Both the position numbers and the translations under genes were made by a program. The notes under the pieces were generated by a model, which was given only the letters and a program-made list of their open reading frames with translations, was not told the DNA's origin and did no database searches. A stretch of DNA of 64,000 nt, from assembly GCF_003435375.1 (NCBI RefSeq), contig NZ_QWGL01000005.1, positions 62,001 through 126,000 on the forward strand, read 5' to 3'. Below are positions 35,390 to 44,634 of the stretch, in pieces. Origin of the DNA: Clostridium sp. AM34-11AC. Lineage in GTDB: Bacteria; Bacillota; Clostridia; Lachnospirales; Lachnospiraceae. Numbering within the stretch: position 1 is the stretch's first letter; the number at the start of each line of letters is the position of its first letter.

Positions 35390-36361
35390 CTATTCCATCG
35401 GATATAGCATCTTTTCGAAAATCCCACTCCTTAAGATCTCCCCGTCGATATACTCCGGTGTCAATGTGATCCGTTTTTCCTTCCACTCTCCCCCAGCTGC
35501 CTGAACCGCCTTTTCAACACTTAAATACCCCTCGTCGAACCGGTTCCATGCCATCAGACCCTTGACGATCCCCCGGTCGAGCTGGTTTAAGAGCGCCGTC
35601 GTGCTCCCGATCCCGTAAAGGGCCGTCACATGCTCCCGGTACACACTGCTGCCCTCCAGGATATCCGCAAGCTCGGATAAGGCACCAACATCCATGCCGA
35701 CCGCCATAAAATCACCGCTCTCCGGATATACCGTTTCCTCGATAGCCTTGCGGTATGTGTCCTCTGACTTTTTCTCGATCAGACGTACGGTAAAACCGGC
35801 TGGGTCCAGCACAGAGCGGATCCCGTCATACGCGTCAAGGTTCCCCGTGTACGCCATTCCCTCGGAGAACAGGCATACCGGCACAGCCGGATCCTCGCTC
35901 TCCGCAATCTTCTCCCCAAGCGTCCGTCCCATCTCGTAGCGGTCCACAGAGATGGAGCACGCCACCGAGCTGTTGATCGCCGTGGAACCAAGAAAGATCA
36001 CCGGACAGCCCGGTGAGATCTCGTCGAGCTTCATGACCGCGAGATCCTCGCGGACCGGCGCAAGGATGATCGCATTCGCTCCGTCCTTTATTTCACGGAC
36101 GATCAGTTCTTCCTGCTGTTCCTCATCATTTTCCGCGTACAGCGTGATGAAATTGACATCCGCCTGATACTTCTTCTCCGCCATATCCATGCCCGCGCGG
36201 AAGCTCCCATAATAGTTGTCATTCACGTTGTCTATGATAACAGAGATCCGGCAGATCTCCCTCTTTTTCTCCTTGATGATCAGATCCGTGGACGACAGCA
36301 GATAGAGCGCCACAAGGAGAAGGACGCCGGCACACCAGCTGATTTTTTCTCTATTTGACAT
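35390..36361 (-). CDS. Membrane-anchored substrate-binding-like sensor protein
   Basis: 323 residues with an N-terminal TM anchor (about 8-26) and a ribose-binding (type I) fold: RISVIIDNVNDNYYGSFRAGMDMA, GANAIILAPVRED, PVIFLGSTAINSS, GKIVKGLMAWNRFDEGYLS-like C-terminal part. It overlaps the kinase gene by 11 bases, so they are co-translated. Its place right after the kinase suggests a periplasmic-facing accessory sensor. Confidence 0.82.
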   Translation of the reverse strand: MSNREKISWCAGVLLLVALYLLSSTDLIIKEKKREICRISVIIDNVNDNYYGSFRAGMDMAEKKYQADVNFITLYAENDEEQQEELIVREIKDGANAIILAPVREDLAVMKLDEISPGCPVIFLGSTAINSSVACSISVDRYEMGRTLGEKIAESEDPAVPVCLFSEGMAYTGNLDAYDGIRSVLDPAGFTVRLIEKKSEDTYRKAIEETVYPESGDFMAVGMDVGALSELADILEGSSVYREHVTALYGIGSTTALLNQLDRGIVKGLMAWNRFDEGYLSVEKAVQAAGGEWKEKRITLTPEYIDGEILRSGIFEKMLYPME

Positions 36362-38150
36362 GGATCTTTTCCCTCTCTGCCGTCTCAGCGTAAGGCACCG
36401 CCCGCATGTGGATCGTCACGACCGTCCCCTCATCGAGCTCGGATTCGATGGACAGACCGTATTCCTGTCCAAAATACAGCCGGATCCTCTCATTGACGTT
36501 CCGCACCCCGATCCCGGAGCCGCTTCCGGACTTCACATGCGGCTTATCCGTGAACATGCCTTTCACCTGCTCCTTCGTCATCCCGAGTCCGTTGTCGGAA
36601 ACCTTCATATAAAGATCCTCCCCGTCCCGGTACACCCGGATCCGGATCTCCCCATCACCGTCCATAAACTCCATTCCGTGATAGACCGCATTCTCCACGA
36701 GCGGCTGGAGGATCAGCTTCACGCTCGCGAGCTCCATGACATCCTCATCCGCCTCGATCTCATAAGTAAAACGGTTCTTAAACCGCATGTGCTGGATCAT
36801 CAGATAGTTTCTCACATGTTCCAGCTCATCCCGAACGGGAATAATGCTCTTCCCACGGCTTAAGCTGATCCGGAAGAATCTGGCGAGCGCCGTCACGACC
36901 TTCACCGCGTCCGCCTGTTTCTCATTCTCGATCATCCAGACGATGATATCGAGGGTGTTGTAAAGGAAATGCGGGTTGATCTGCGACTGTAAGACATCAA
37001 ATTCATTTTTCCGCTTGGATTCATGCTCCGCCACGATGTCATCCATCAGATGCCGGATCTGGGTCGTCATGTTCCGGATGGAGGTGCCGAGGTGACGGAT
37101 CTCATAGGAACCGCCCACATAGACTTCCGTTTCCAGATTGCCCGCCTCAATCCCGTTCACAGAACGCTCCAGTTTTTCGATCGGTGTCGTAATCCTCGTG
37201 GAAATGTAAGCATTGATGACCGCGAGGATGAATACGACAAAGGCAACAATAAACACGATCAGGATCCTTGTCTTCAACGCGTTTAAGGATGCGCCGCCGA
37301 GTGCCGCCGCCCCGACGATCTTCCAGCCGGTATAGCCGACCGTCTTGACCGTCACGGCACGCCCCTTTCCTTTATATTCCTCCCGATGGATCCCGTCCCT
37401 GTATTCCGCTGCCGCCTCAAGGTTCTCATCCTCGAGCCCGGAGTAGATCAGCTGGGACTGCGGATGGTAGATCAGCTCCCCATCCGCGCCGAGAAGATAG
37501 ACATAGCCGCCGTTTCCCAGGGTGATCCCGTCAAACAGCTGTTCCAGGCTGTCATAGCGGATGTCGATGAGGAGAACGCCCTGCTCCGTGGACGAGCCCT
37601 CCGTGATCTCCACCGCGCGCGCCGCCGAGATCACCCAACGGTACTGGTTCTCCCCCGCGTCGAACACCCGCTGGACATGCGGGACTGAGAAGTGAAGATT
37701 CTCCGTCTTTTTCAGCGCCGCCTCAAACCACGGTTCCGCTGCCGGATCTACCCCCGTCTTGAGTCTCGTGGCGGGAACGGCCTCCAAAAGCTCTCCGTCT
37801 CTGGAAAACAGGGCGATATTCTCGACATTATCCTTGTTGTTGTCGTAGAGAAGCGTCATCTCTTTGTTGACACTCTCATTCCTCAGATCCGTGTTTTTTA
37901 CGATCCCGTAGTATGTGGTGTCCGAAAGCTTCATGATTCCGCGGAGCCACACATCCACAGACCGGTTCAGCTGGTCGATCAGGATCTGGTTCTCCTCCTG
38001 CATCGTATCCGACATCTGCTTTGACATCCGGCTGTACAGGGACAGTCCGATAAAGATGCTCGCCGCCAGGGCTGTCACCGTAAAGTAGACGAAGATCATA
38101 TAGCGGATGCTGGTCCGTTTGAAAAAGCTGCCCTCATTTTCCGGTTTCAT
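36351..38150 (-). CDS. Sensor histidine kinase with dCACHE sensor
   Basis: 599 residues: TM1 about 18-40, an extracellular double-CACHE-like region (41-293), TM2 about 294-316, HAMP (317-370), His_kinase domain with phosphoacceptor His394 in QSQINPHFLYNTLD, and a HATPase with VENAVYHGM and SDNGLGMTKEQ. YesM/LytS class. It starts 21 bases after the regulator stop and overlaps the next sensor gene. Confidence 0.88.
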   Translation of the reverse strand: MKPENEGSFFKRTSIRYMIFVYFTVTALAASIFIGLSLYSRMSKQMSDTMQEENQILIDQLNRSVDVWLRGIMKLSDTTYYGIVKNTDLRNESVNKEMTLLYDNNKDNVENIALFSRDGELLEAVPATRLKTGVDPAAEPWFEAALKKTENLHFSVPHVQRVFDAGENQYRWVISAARAVEITEGSSTEQGVLLIDIRYDSLEQLFDGITLGNGGYVYLLGADGELIYHPQSQLIYSGLEDENLEAAAEYRDGIHREEYKGKGRAVTVKTVGYTGWKIVGAAALGGASLNALKTRILIVFIVAFVVFILAVINAYISTRITTPIEKLERSVNGIEAGNLETEVYVGGSYEIRHLGTSIRNMTTQIRHLMDDIVAEHESKRKNEFDVLQSQINPHFLYNTLDIIVWMIENEKQADAVKVVTALARFFRISLSRGKSIIPVRDELEHVRNYLMIQHMRFKNRFTYEIEADEDVMELASVKLILQPLVENAVYHGMEFMDGDGEIRIRVYRDGEDLYMKVSDNGLGMTKEQVKGMFTDKPHVKSGSGSGIGVRNVNERIRLYFGQEYGLSIESELDEGTVVTIHMRAVPYAETAEREKIHVK

Positions 38151-38170
38151 ACCTCTCTCCCCCGCCGGCC

Positions 38171-39811
38171 CTACGACCGGCTTCCTCTGAATTTCGTCGG
38201 TGAAACGCCGAATTTTTTCTTAAATACGTAGCTGAAATAATTCTGTTCCTGGTAGCCGACCTTTGCCGCGATCACATAGGTCTTGTCATCCGTCTTATTC
38301 AACAGCTCCACAGCCTTATTGAGACGCACATCCGTCAGGTAACCGATATAGGTCTGCCCCGTCGCTTTTTTGAACATCGTCGAAAAATAGGCGGGACTCA
38401 TGTGCAGCGTCCGGCAGACCTGCTCCACAGACAAGTCCGGATCCTGGTAATTCTCCATGATATACCGCTTCGCGCGCTCCATGCTCTGGCGCGTCGTATT
38501 GTCACGCTCCTGGTCCATCGCCCCGTTGATCCTGAGTGCCGCCTCAAGAAGCCATTTTGAGAACTTCTCCCGGTTCATCACCTGCCGGATCATCATAAAC
38601 GGGTCCGTCCCCATCCCGGTATCCCCAAAAAGCACTCCCATCTCCAGGTCGTACTGCTGGATGAGCTGGACCAGACAGTTCGCGGTGCTGAACATGTAGG
38701 TCTGGTACTGCCGCGCATGGACCTTCGCGTCAGACATCCTTCCGATGATCCCGGATACCACGGACCTTATCTTCTCCTCCGGACCGAATTTTACCGCCTG
38801 GATGAGGGCAGACTCGTCCTCCGCGGTAAACTGGAGCTTTCCGGTGTTCACCGGCTCCACATCGTTGATGTAGATCGTACTGCCGCTCCCGACAATTGCG
38901 CAGTAGCCCAAGGCATCGAGCGCTGACCGGAAGGACTCACAGATCAGACCGAGCTCCGTCCGGCTGTGCCCGATCCCGATCGTTACCGGGATCATCAAGA
39001 TCTTCCGGATCTCCTTGCAGATATCGCTTAAGATGTCGATCATGCTGGTCTGGGAGTTGTTCTCATCGATCGCCACGATCCCGGCGATCTCCGCGTCAGC
39101 CGCCCCGGAGAACGAGAACAGGGAGAATCTGCAGTACGGTTTCAGGTTCTCCTCAAGGATCTGCATCACAGAGATCGGGATCAGCTCCCGCTCCTCGTGG
39201 AGCGGAAGGATCAGCTCCCCTGACACTTCGGAAATTTCCGCTTTCACCGCAATGGAGATCCACTTTTTCGCTCCCGCAAGTGGGATATCGTACTGTTCCA
39301 GGCGGTCATTGACCGTTTTCCCGTCCATCTGGTGGCTCACAAGATCCTTTAGGAACTGCTCGCGCAGGATCGGCAGGCTGCGTCTGTAGTTTTCCCGCAG
39401 AAGGCTCACATCGCGCTTCTGCTCGATCTCCTCGTCGAGGCTCTCCTGGATCCTCCTCAGGATCGCCGTCAGCTCCTCCACATTCACGGGCTTTAAAATA
39501 TACTCCGTCACATTCAGCTTGATCGCGCGCTTCGCATAATCGAAATCATCATATCCGGAAAAAATGACGATCTTCATCGATGGATACCTCTGGCGGATCT
39601 TCTCCGCAAGCGTCAGCCCGTCCATGTATGGCATCCGGATATCCGTGAGGACCACGTCCGGCTCTAAGGCTTCGATCTTCTCCAACGCGTCCTCCCCATT
39701 CTCCGCGTCCCCGACAACGGTAAATCCAACCGCCTGCCAGTCGATCTTGCGGATAATGCTCTTACGCACTTCCTCCTCGTCATCCACAAGGATAATTCTG
39801 TATAAGTCCAT
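38171..39811 (-). CDS. Response regulator with AraC-type DNA-binding domain (YesN-like)
   Basis: 546 residues: receiver domain (IILVDDEEEVRKSI; Asp in DVVLTDIRMPYMDG; EYILKPVNVEE), a long middle region of YesN type, and a C-terminal AraC domain (DLSVEQVCRTLHMSPAYFSTMFKKATG and YQEQNYFSYVFKKKFGVSP). AGGAGCAGGAA precedes the ATG. It is the first gene of the mgl regulatory set and the presumed activator of mglBAC. Confidence 0.88.
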   Translation of the reverse strand: MDLYRIILVDDEEEVRKSIIRKIDWQAVGFTVVGDAENGEDALEKIEALEPDVVLTDIRMPYMDGLTLAEKIRQRYPSMKIVIFSGYDDFDYAKRAIKLNVTEYILKPVNVEELTAILRRIQESLDEEIEQKRDVSLLRENYRRSLPILREQFLKDLVSHQMDGKTVNDRLEQYDIPLAGAKKWISIAVKAEISEVSGELILPLHEERELIPISVMQILEENLKPYCRFSLFSFSGAADAEIAGIVAIDENNSQTSMIDILSDICKEIRKILMIPVTIGIGHSRTELGLICESFRSALDALGYCAIVGSGSTIYINDVEPVNTGKLQFTAEDESALIQAVKFGPEEKIRSVVSGIIGRMSDAKVHARQYQTYMFSTANCLVQLIQQYDLEMGVLFGDTGMGTDPFMMIRQVMNREKFSKWLLEAALRINGAMDQERDNTTRQSMERAKRYIMENYQDPDLSVEQVCRTLHMSPAYFSTMFKKATGQTYIGYLTDVRLNKAVELLNKTDDKTYVIAAKVGYQEQNYFSYVFKKKFGVSPTKFRGSRS

Positions 39812-39827
39812 TTCCTGCTCCTATCTT

Positions 39828-39922
39828 TTAAAAGATCTGTTCCAGATGCTTCCGGATGACCGCCTCATCGGTCAGTTTTGCGATATGACCGTTCATGCCC
39901 GCCTTGATCGCTCCTTTTCGGA
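39828..39922 (-). pseudogene. Remnant of a receiver-domain gene
   Basis: A minus-strand frame ending at TAA 39830-39828 reads GAIKAGMNGHIAKLTDEAV, then a short helix ending EQIF. This matches the C-terminal end of receiver domains from hybrid kinases (AGMNGHIAKPI is typical). Nothing upstream in this frame continues the domain; it is cut off inside the GGDEF remnant's tail. Confidence 0.6.
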
Positions 39923-40789
39923 AACCGCCGTTTCCCCATTCTGACAGCCTGCCAGACCCGGAGTGCAGAGAAGGAGCATAACGGCTCCAAAGATTACAGA
40001 GCGCCTGCCCCCTCCTGTCCTTTTCTTTCTATTCAACGCAACAAGGTCCTGCATGTATTCCATCCTTTTCATCCGCCCCGGCCACCTTGCCTGTTTCCGT
40101 GCTTTTTTATTCGCATACATATTCGCGTCCGCGCGCGCTTTTGTGTCGGAAATGCTCTCCTGCTCCTCGATCAGGGCACTGCCGTATGAGGCACCTGGGA
40201 GCATATGCAGCGATTTTTTCTGTTTTTCTATGATCCAGTAAAATTTCTCCCTGCAGTATTTTTCCTTCTCCGGTTTCCTGAACAGGACGCAGAACTCATC
40301 TCCGCCAATCCGGTAACAGTTTCCATAGCGGGAATACGCCTTTTTCAGACATTCCGCGATCACCTTCAGGCACTGGTCCCCCGCCTGATGACCGTATGTA
40401 TCGTTGATGTACTTAAAATTGTCGAGGTCGAGGACGATCAGCATCTTATCCTCCGGCTGGAGGTTCAGTGTCCGGTTCAGATAGCTCTTCTGGCTTAAGA
40501 GTCCCGTCAATCCATCCAGCTGGTTCCACATTTCATTGCAGTAGATGTAATAGAGCACTGAGATCAGGGTACTTTGCCATGATATTGACCGGGCGGAGTC
40601 TTACCGGAGTCCCATCCACTATCACGGTAACCAGCTCAAGGACTGAGATCACGCCGATCAGGATGAAGGTCAGCAGAAAAGTCCTTCTCTGTCTCGGAAA
40701 CAACGCTTCACTAAAATTGACGAGCATACACATGAACCCAAGGACAAAACAATTGATAACCGTCAAAGAAAAAAATAGAGATCCGGCAT
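39893..40789 (-). pseudogene. Degraded GGDEF (diguanylate cyclase) gene
   Basis: A likely start ATG (40789, preceded by GAGAGG) reads MPDLYFF, then shifts frame in a T7 run (40769-40775 on the plus strand); adding one T joins it to the frame with two TM helices (FVLGFMCMLVNF..., FILIGVISVLELV). A second frame change near 40590 jumps to QLDGLTGLLSQKSYLN and a GGDEF-type domain (DLDNFKYINDTYGHQAGD; RIGGDEFCVLF). The middle TM helices are missing. After the GGDEF domain the frame runs into a lipoprotein-like signal (VIFGAVMLLLCTPGLAGC) and stops. The cyclase domain itself looks intact. Confidence 0.7.
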
Positions 40790-40856
40790 ATCAGGTTCCT
40801 CTCTTTCAGATACTAAACGGGCACGCCGCCTTCCGGCGACAACGCTGTTACGTATA

Positions 40857-40885
40857 ATTATACTGTGGAAGCATATAATCGTCAA
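40857..40885 (-). promoter_or_regulatory. Promoter upstream of the GGDEF remnant
   Basis: Minus-strand TTGACG (40885-40880), 17-base spacer, perfect TATAAT (40862-40857). It is still intact although the gene it served is broken. Confidence 0.7.
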
Positions 40886-41084
40886 GCCAGCCCTCCGGTA
40901 GGTTTGCGCGCCCTTTCCCGTCCCGGTCCAGCCTGAACTGTGGTTTTGCCTGTCCTCTTCGTTTTTTATTAAATATCATTATACTGCTTACTACTGTTTC
41001 TGGCAATGCTGCGGTCAGGTGTTTTTAAGACATTGGGCTGTAACGAAAAAGAGTGCGCATCTTTGGCACGTCAGTGCCTGTTTT
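40886..41084. other. Spacer upstream of the GGDEF remnant
   Basis: Two hundred bases between the MBL hydrolase stop and the promoter. I see no gene or clear terminator. Confidence 0.4.
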
Positions 41085-41963
41085 CTAAAAGACATCCAGG
41101 TCCATTCCATTCACCACAGGACCTTCGTAACCGGCATTCCGTATCTCCTCAAGGATCGCCTCGTTTCTTCTCGCCATCTCGGCTCCCACATCCACCGTGT
41201 TGTCCTGGATCTCCATGTGATAGATCCGGTGGTATGTGACGAGAAGCTTTGGTCTTGCCTTCTTCGCGATCTCTGCAAGATCCACACTCAGGGTGTGAAC
41301 CTCCCGATGGTATTTCTGCCACTTCGGTTCCCTCGCGGCAAGACCTGCCGTGTATTCTACTTCATGGAGAAGAATATCACAGCCCTTTGCCTTTTCCGCA
41401 ACGATCTCAAGCGGCGCGGTATCCCCACTGATCACGATCACCCGGTCCGGCGTCGTAAATTTGAAGCCATAGCTCTCAAGCGTCCCATGGCTCACCGGGA
41501 AGGCTTCGACCGTCACACGGTCATCCCGGTAGATAACTCCGGAAGTTATTTCCTGTGTTTCCACCCGGTATCCCACTTCATTTGCCTTTTCAAAACCGTT
41601 GATCCGGAAATCAATATCCACCTTGTAGGCCTTTAGCAAATGCTCTGTCATATCCCGGATCCCTTTCGGTCCAAATAGCCGGAGTGGTTCTTTCCGCTCC
41701 AGGACCCATGGGGTAAAGATCAGGTCCGGGTATCCTGCCGTGTGATCCGTGTGCAGGTGTGTGCAGAACGCGGTCACCAGCCTGTCCGGGCGAAGCGCGT
41801 CGATCCCGTTCCGGTATGCCTTCGCCGCCTGGCGGACGACCCCCGGACCGAAATCAACGAGGTACGCCCGGTCGCCAACAACGACCGCAGAGGACGGACC
41901 GCTGGCATCCGGGCACGCGTTCGGCGTTCCGGTACCGAGAAGTACAAGTTTTGTCTCCATCAT
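41085..41963 (-). CDS. MBL-fold metal-dependent hydrolase (RNase Z-like)
   Basis: 292 residues. Metallo-beta-lactamase fold with TKLVLLGTGTPN at the start, metal motif FCTHLHTDHTAGYPD, ISGDTAP (Asp ligand), LLHEVEY, and YHREVHTL/TYHRIYH (His ligands). It resembles ribonuclease Z/arylsulfatase-like proteins, but the substrate is unknown. The ORF opens at 41996 as ATGA with the antiporter stop; I prefer the ATG at 41963, seven bases after AAGGAGAG. Likely co-transcribed with the antiporter. Confidence 0.8.
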   Translation of the reverse strand: MMETKLVLLGTGTPNACPDASGPSSAVVVGDRAYLVDFGPGVVRQAAKAYRNGIDALRPDRLVTAFCTHLHTDHTAGYPDLIFTPWVLERKEPLRLFGPKGIRDMTEHLLKAYKVDIDFRINGFEKANEVGYRVETQEITSGVIYRDDRVTVEAFPVSHGTLESYGFKFTTPDRVIVISGDTAPLEIVAEKAKGCDILLHEVEYTAGLAAREPKWQKYHREVHTLSVDLAEIAKKARPKLLVTYHRIYHMEIQDNTVDVGAEMARRNEAILEEIRNAGYEGPVVNGMDLDVF

Positions 41964-41992
41964 GATTTTCTCTCCTTTTTCCCTTCCGCGCT

Positions 41993-43393
41993 TCATCCCT
42001 GCTTCTGTTCGTTTTCATCCTCCACATGCCGGATCGAGATTCCGGTAAAGCCGTAAAAGATGCTGAAAAACGGAGTCAGATATAACAGGAACAGATATGG
42101 GAAGAACGCAGACCAAGCGACGCCGAGCGTTCCCGCCATGTATACGCAGTACCCATGCCACGGGATCATCGGTCCGGAGAGCGTTCCCGCATCCTCCAGG
42201 CTTCTCGATAAAATCTCCGGGGCAATCTTTCTCTCCTTAAACAACGGTTTCATCATGTTTCCGGTCAGGACATGGGACATCGGCTGGGAACAGCTGATCA
42301 GGCTTGTGATATAACCGACGAGGAGCGTCGCGAAGATCAGGCCGCCATCGCTGTTAATCCGTCCGGTGATCGCGCGCAGGATGTTGTCAAGAACACCCAA
42401 TCTGTCCAGCATGCCGCCCATTCCGACCGCGAAACAGATGATCGCCACATACTGCAGCATGCTGCTCATACCGCCACGGTTTAAGATCGTTTTCAGAACA
42501 GCCTCCTCAATCTGGGTCGTATAGCCGTTGTAAGCAACACGGATGATGCTCTGGAGCGTCGCGCCCTGGCAGAAGAACGCAACCGCACCGGCGCACACCG
42601 AGGACAGTCCCAGGGATACGATCGCGTTGACTTTACATAAGAGCAGGACAATGATAACCGCCGCCGGGATCAATGTCACAAGACCAAGTTTAAATTCTCC
42701 CTGAAGTGCCTCCGTGTAGACAATAAGGTTTCCCTCTTCATAACCACCGGAGGTCTGACTGATCCCGAGAATGACAAACAGGACCAGGCTGATCACAAAG
42801 GTCGGCAGCGTTGTCCATAACATGGACCGCACATGATCGTTGAGCTTCGCGCCCGCAACAGCCGGGGCAAGATTCGTCGTATCGGAGAGCGGGCTTAACT
42901 TATCCCCGAACATGGCACCGCAGATGACTGCGCCTGCCACCATTCCAGGATTGATTCCCATCGCATTTCCAATCGCCATCATCGCGACACCGGCACTTCC
43001 GACCGAGCCGTAGGATGTTCCGGTCACAAGACTTAAAACGGCGCAGAATACAAGTGTCAACGGCAGGAGCCAGGTTGGATCGATCAGTTTCAGACCGCCT
43101 GCGATGATCGTGGCGATCGTACCGCTCTGGAGCCAGGTACCGATCATGACGCCGATCGCCATAAGCAGACATAGTGTCGGAACGACCACACGGATCGCGT
43201 CGTAGGCACCACTCACAACATGGTCATATTTGATCTTTAACCATTTACAAAACAGATAGATGATGATCCAGCTGAAAAACAGTCCGATCATCGGTCCTCC
43301 CGTCTTCAGCCGGATGCAGACTGCGACTGATCCAATGATCAGAAGCAGGAGCAGAAGCGACTGAGGCATATTCAGTTTCTTTTCTTCACTCAT
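41993..43393 (-). CDS. NhaC-family Na+/H+ (or organic ion) antiporter
   Basis: 466-residue, about 11-12 TM transporter of the NhaC/IT superfamily. GTSYGSVGSAGVAMMAIG, GAVICGAMFGDKLSPLSDTTNLAP and SLISCSQPMSHVLTGNMM are characteristic. The start at 43393 follows GGGGAGAGG. Family members exchange Na+ for H+ or malate/lactate-type anions; the Na+ gradient generated by GcdB would fit either. It precedes the MBL hydrolase. Confidence 0.85.
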   Translation of the reverse strand: MSEEKKLNMPQSLLLLLLIIGSVAVCIRLKTGGPMIGLFFSWIIIYLFCKWLKIKYDHVVSGAYDAIRVVVPTLCLLMAIGVMIGTWLQSGTIATIIAGGLKLIDPTWLLPLTLVFCAVLSLVTGTSYGSVGSAGVAMMAIGNAMGINPGMVAGAVICGAMFGDKLSPLSDTTNLAPAVAGAKLNDHVRSMLWTTLPTFVISLVLFVILGISQTSGGYEEGNLIVYTEALQGEFKLGLVTLIPAAVIIVLLLCKVNAIVSLGLSSVCAGAVAFFCQGATLQSIIRVAYNGYTTQIEEAVLKTILNRGGMSSMLQYVAIICFAVGMGGMLDRLGVLDNILRAITGRINSDGGLIFATLLVGYITSLISCSQPMSHVLTGNMMKPLFKERKIAPEILSRSLEDAGTLSGPMIPWHGYCVYMAGTLGVAWSAFFPYLFLLYLTPFFSIFYGFTGISIRHVEDENEQKQG

Positions 43394-43458
43394 AACAATT
43401 TCCTCTCCCCTGAAACTCATTTTTCAATTTAAAGCATTAAACTTTAAAGTGCTGTATT

Positions 43459-43487
43459 ATTATATCGAATATTCAGGAAAATTGCAA
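43459..43487 (-). promoter_or_regulatory. Promoter of the NhaC-MBL operon
   Basis: Minus-strand TTGCAA (43487-43482), 17-base spacer, TATAAT (43464-43459), about 65 bases before the start codon. Confidence 0.7.
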
Positions 43488-43502
43488 GAGCTCACACAAA
43501 TT

Positions 43503-43547
43503 AAAACAGCCGGAACCCACAGAAATACTGGATTCCGGCTGTTTTTA
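43503..43547 (-). terminator. Terminator of rpsB-tsf
   Basis: ACAGCCGGAA (43506-43515) pairs with TTCCGGCTGT (43533-43542), with T4 on the minus-strand side and T5 on the plus side. Confidence 0.8.
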
Positions 43548-43595
43548 ACAGCTTATATGAATGATTCGATATAAGCTGCATTTTCGCTTTATGAA

Positions 43596-44537
43596 TTATT
43601 TACCCATCTGAGCAGCAACCTCAGCTGCGAAGTCCTCGTTTTTCTTCTCAAGACCTTCACCAGTCTCGAAACGAACGAAGCTCTTAACTTCGATGTTAGC
43701 GCTGTTCTCTTTAGCAACCTGTGCTACATACTGAGCTACGGACTGCTTGCCGTCCTCTGCTTTTACGTAAACCTGGTCTAAGAGACAGATCTCTTTCATC
43801 TCTTTGTTGATACGACCCTGGATCATACCCTGGATAACCTTCTCCGGCTTGGAAGCTTCCTTCGGATCGTTCTGGATCTGAGCCATAAGGATGGATTTCT
43901 CATGCTCGATGTAATCTGCGCTTACTTCGTTGCGGTTTGTGTACTTCGGGTTAAGAGCTGCAACCTGCATACAAACGTTCTTTGCCATCTCTTTTACAGC
44001 GTCGTTTACAACATCTGTCTGAACGTCAAGAAGAACACCGATTCTGCCGCCTGCATGAATATAGGAAGAAACGAAACCGTTCTCCTCTGTAACCTGTTTG
44101 AAACGACGGATGCTCATGTTCTCACCGATGATGGAGATTTCAGAAGAAAGAGCTTCCTTAACAGTAAGGCTCTCATCTGCTGTCCACTTCTCGTCCATAA
44201 ATGCGTCCATATCTGTCGCTGTTGTTGTAAGAGCCTGAGCTGCTACCTGAGCAACGTATGCCTGGAACTTAGCGTTCTTAGCAACGAAGTCTGTCTCAGA
44301 GTTAACCTCAACGATAACAGCTTTCTTCTCATCTGCTGCCATAGCTGTGTCAACGATACCCTCAGCTGCGATACGTCCAGCTTTCTTCTCAGCGCCTGCA
44401 AGTCCTTTTTCTCTTAAGAACTCAACTGCTTTGTCCATGTCGCCGTCTGTAGCAGAAAGGGCTTTCTTACAGTCCATCATTCCAGCGCCTGTCATTTCTC
44501 TTAAATCTTTTACCATTTTAGCTGTAACTGCTGCCAT
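43596..44537 (-). CDS. tsf: Elongation factor Ts
   Basis: 313-residue nucleotide-exchange factor for EF-Tu. TAKMVKDLREMTGAGMMDCKKAL and the TDFVAKN motif (EVNSETDFVAKNAKF) are diagnostic. GGAGG before the ATG. It follows rpsB by 97 bases, the usual order. Confidence 0.97.
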   Translation of the reverse strand: MAAVTAKMVKDLREMTGAGMMDCKKALSATDGDMDKAVEFLREKGLAGAEKKAGRIAAEGIVDTAMAADEKKAVIVEVNSETDFVAKNAKFQAYVAQVAAQALTTTATDMDAFMDEKWTADESLTVKEALSSEISIIGENMSIRRFKQVTEENGFVSSYIHAGGRIGVLLDVQTDVVNDAVKEMAKNVCMQVAALNPKYTNRNEVSADYIEHEKSILMAQIQNDPKEASKPEKVIQGMIQGRINKEMKEICLLDQVYVKAEDGKQSVAQYVAQVAKENSANIEVKSFVRFETGEGLEKKNEDFAAEVAAQMGK

Positions 44538-44634
44538 GTTTCATTTCCTCCGAATCATATTAAAGAATCAAAACGTGTCTTTTCGGAAGAAGGTGCTGCC
44601 ACTGACAGCACCTCCTTGGATTCCTTATAACAAC

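Noticed and set aside
43465..43481. CodY box in the NhaC promoter (AATTTTCCTGAATATT on the minus strand)
   Set aside because: It resembles AATTTTCWGAAAATT only if one base is skipped. Without the gap the right half fails, so I do not call it a site.
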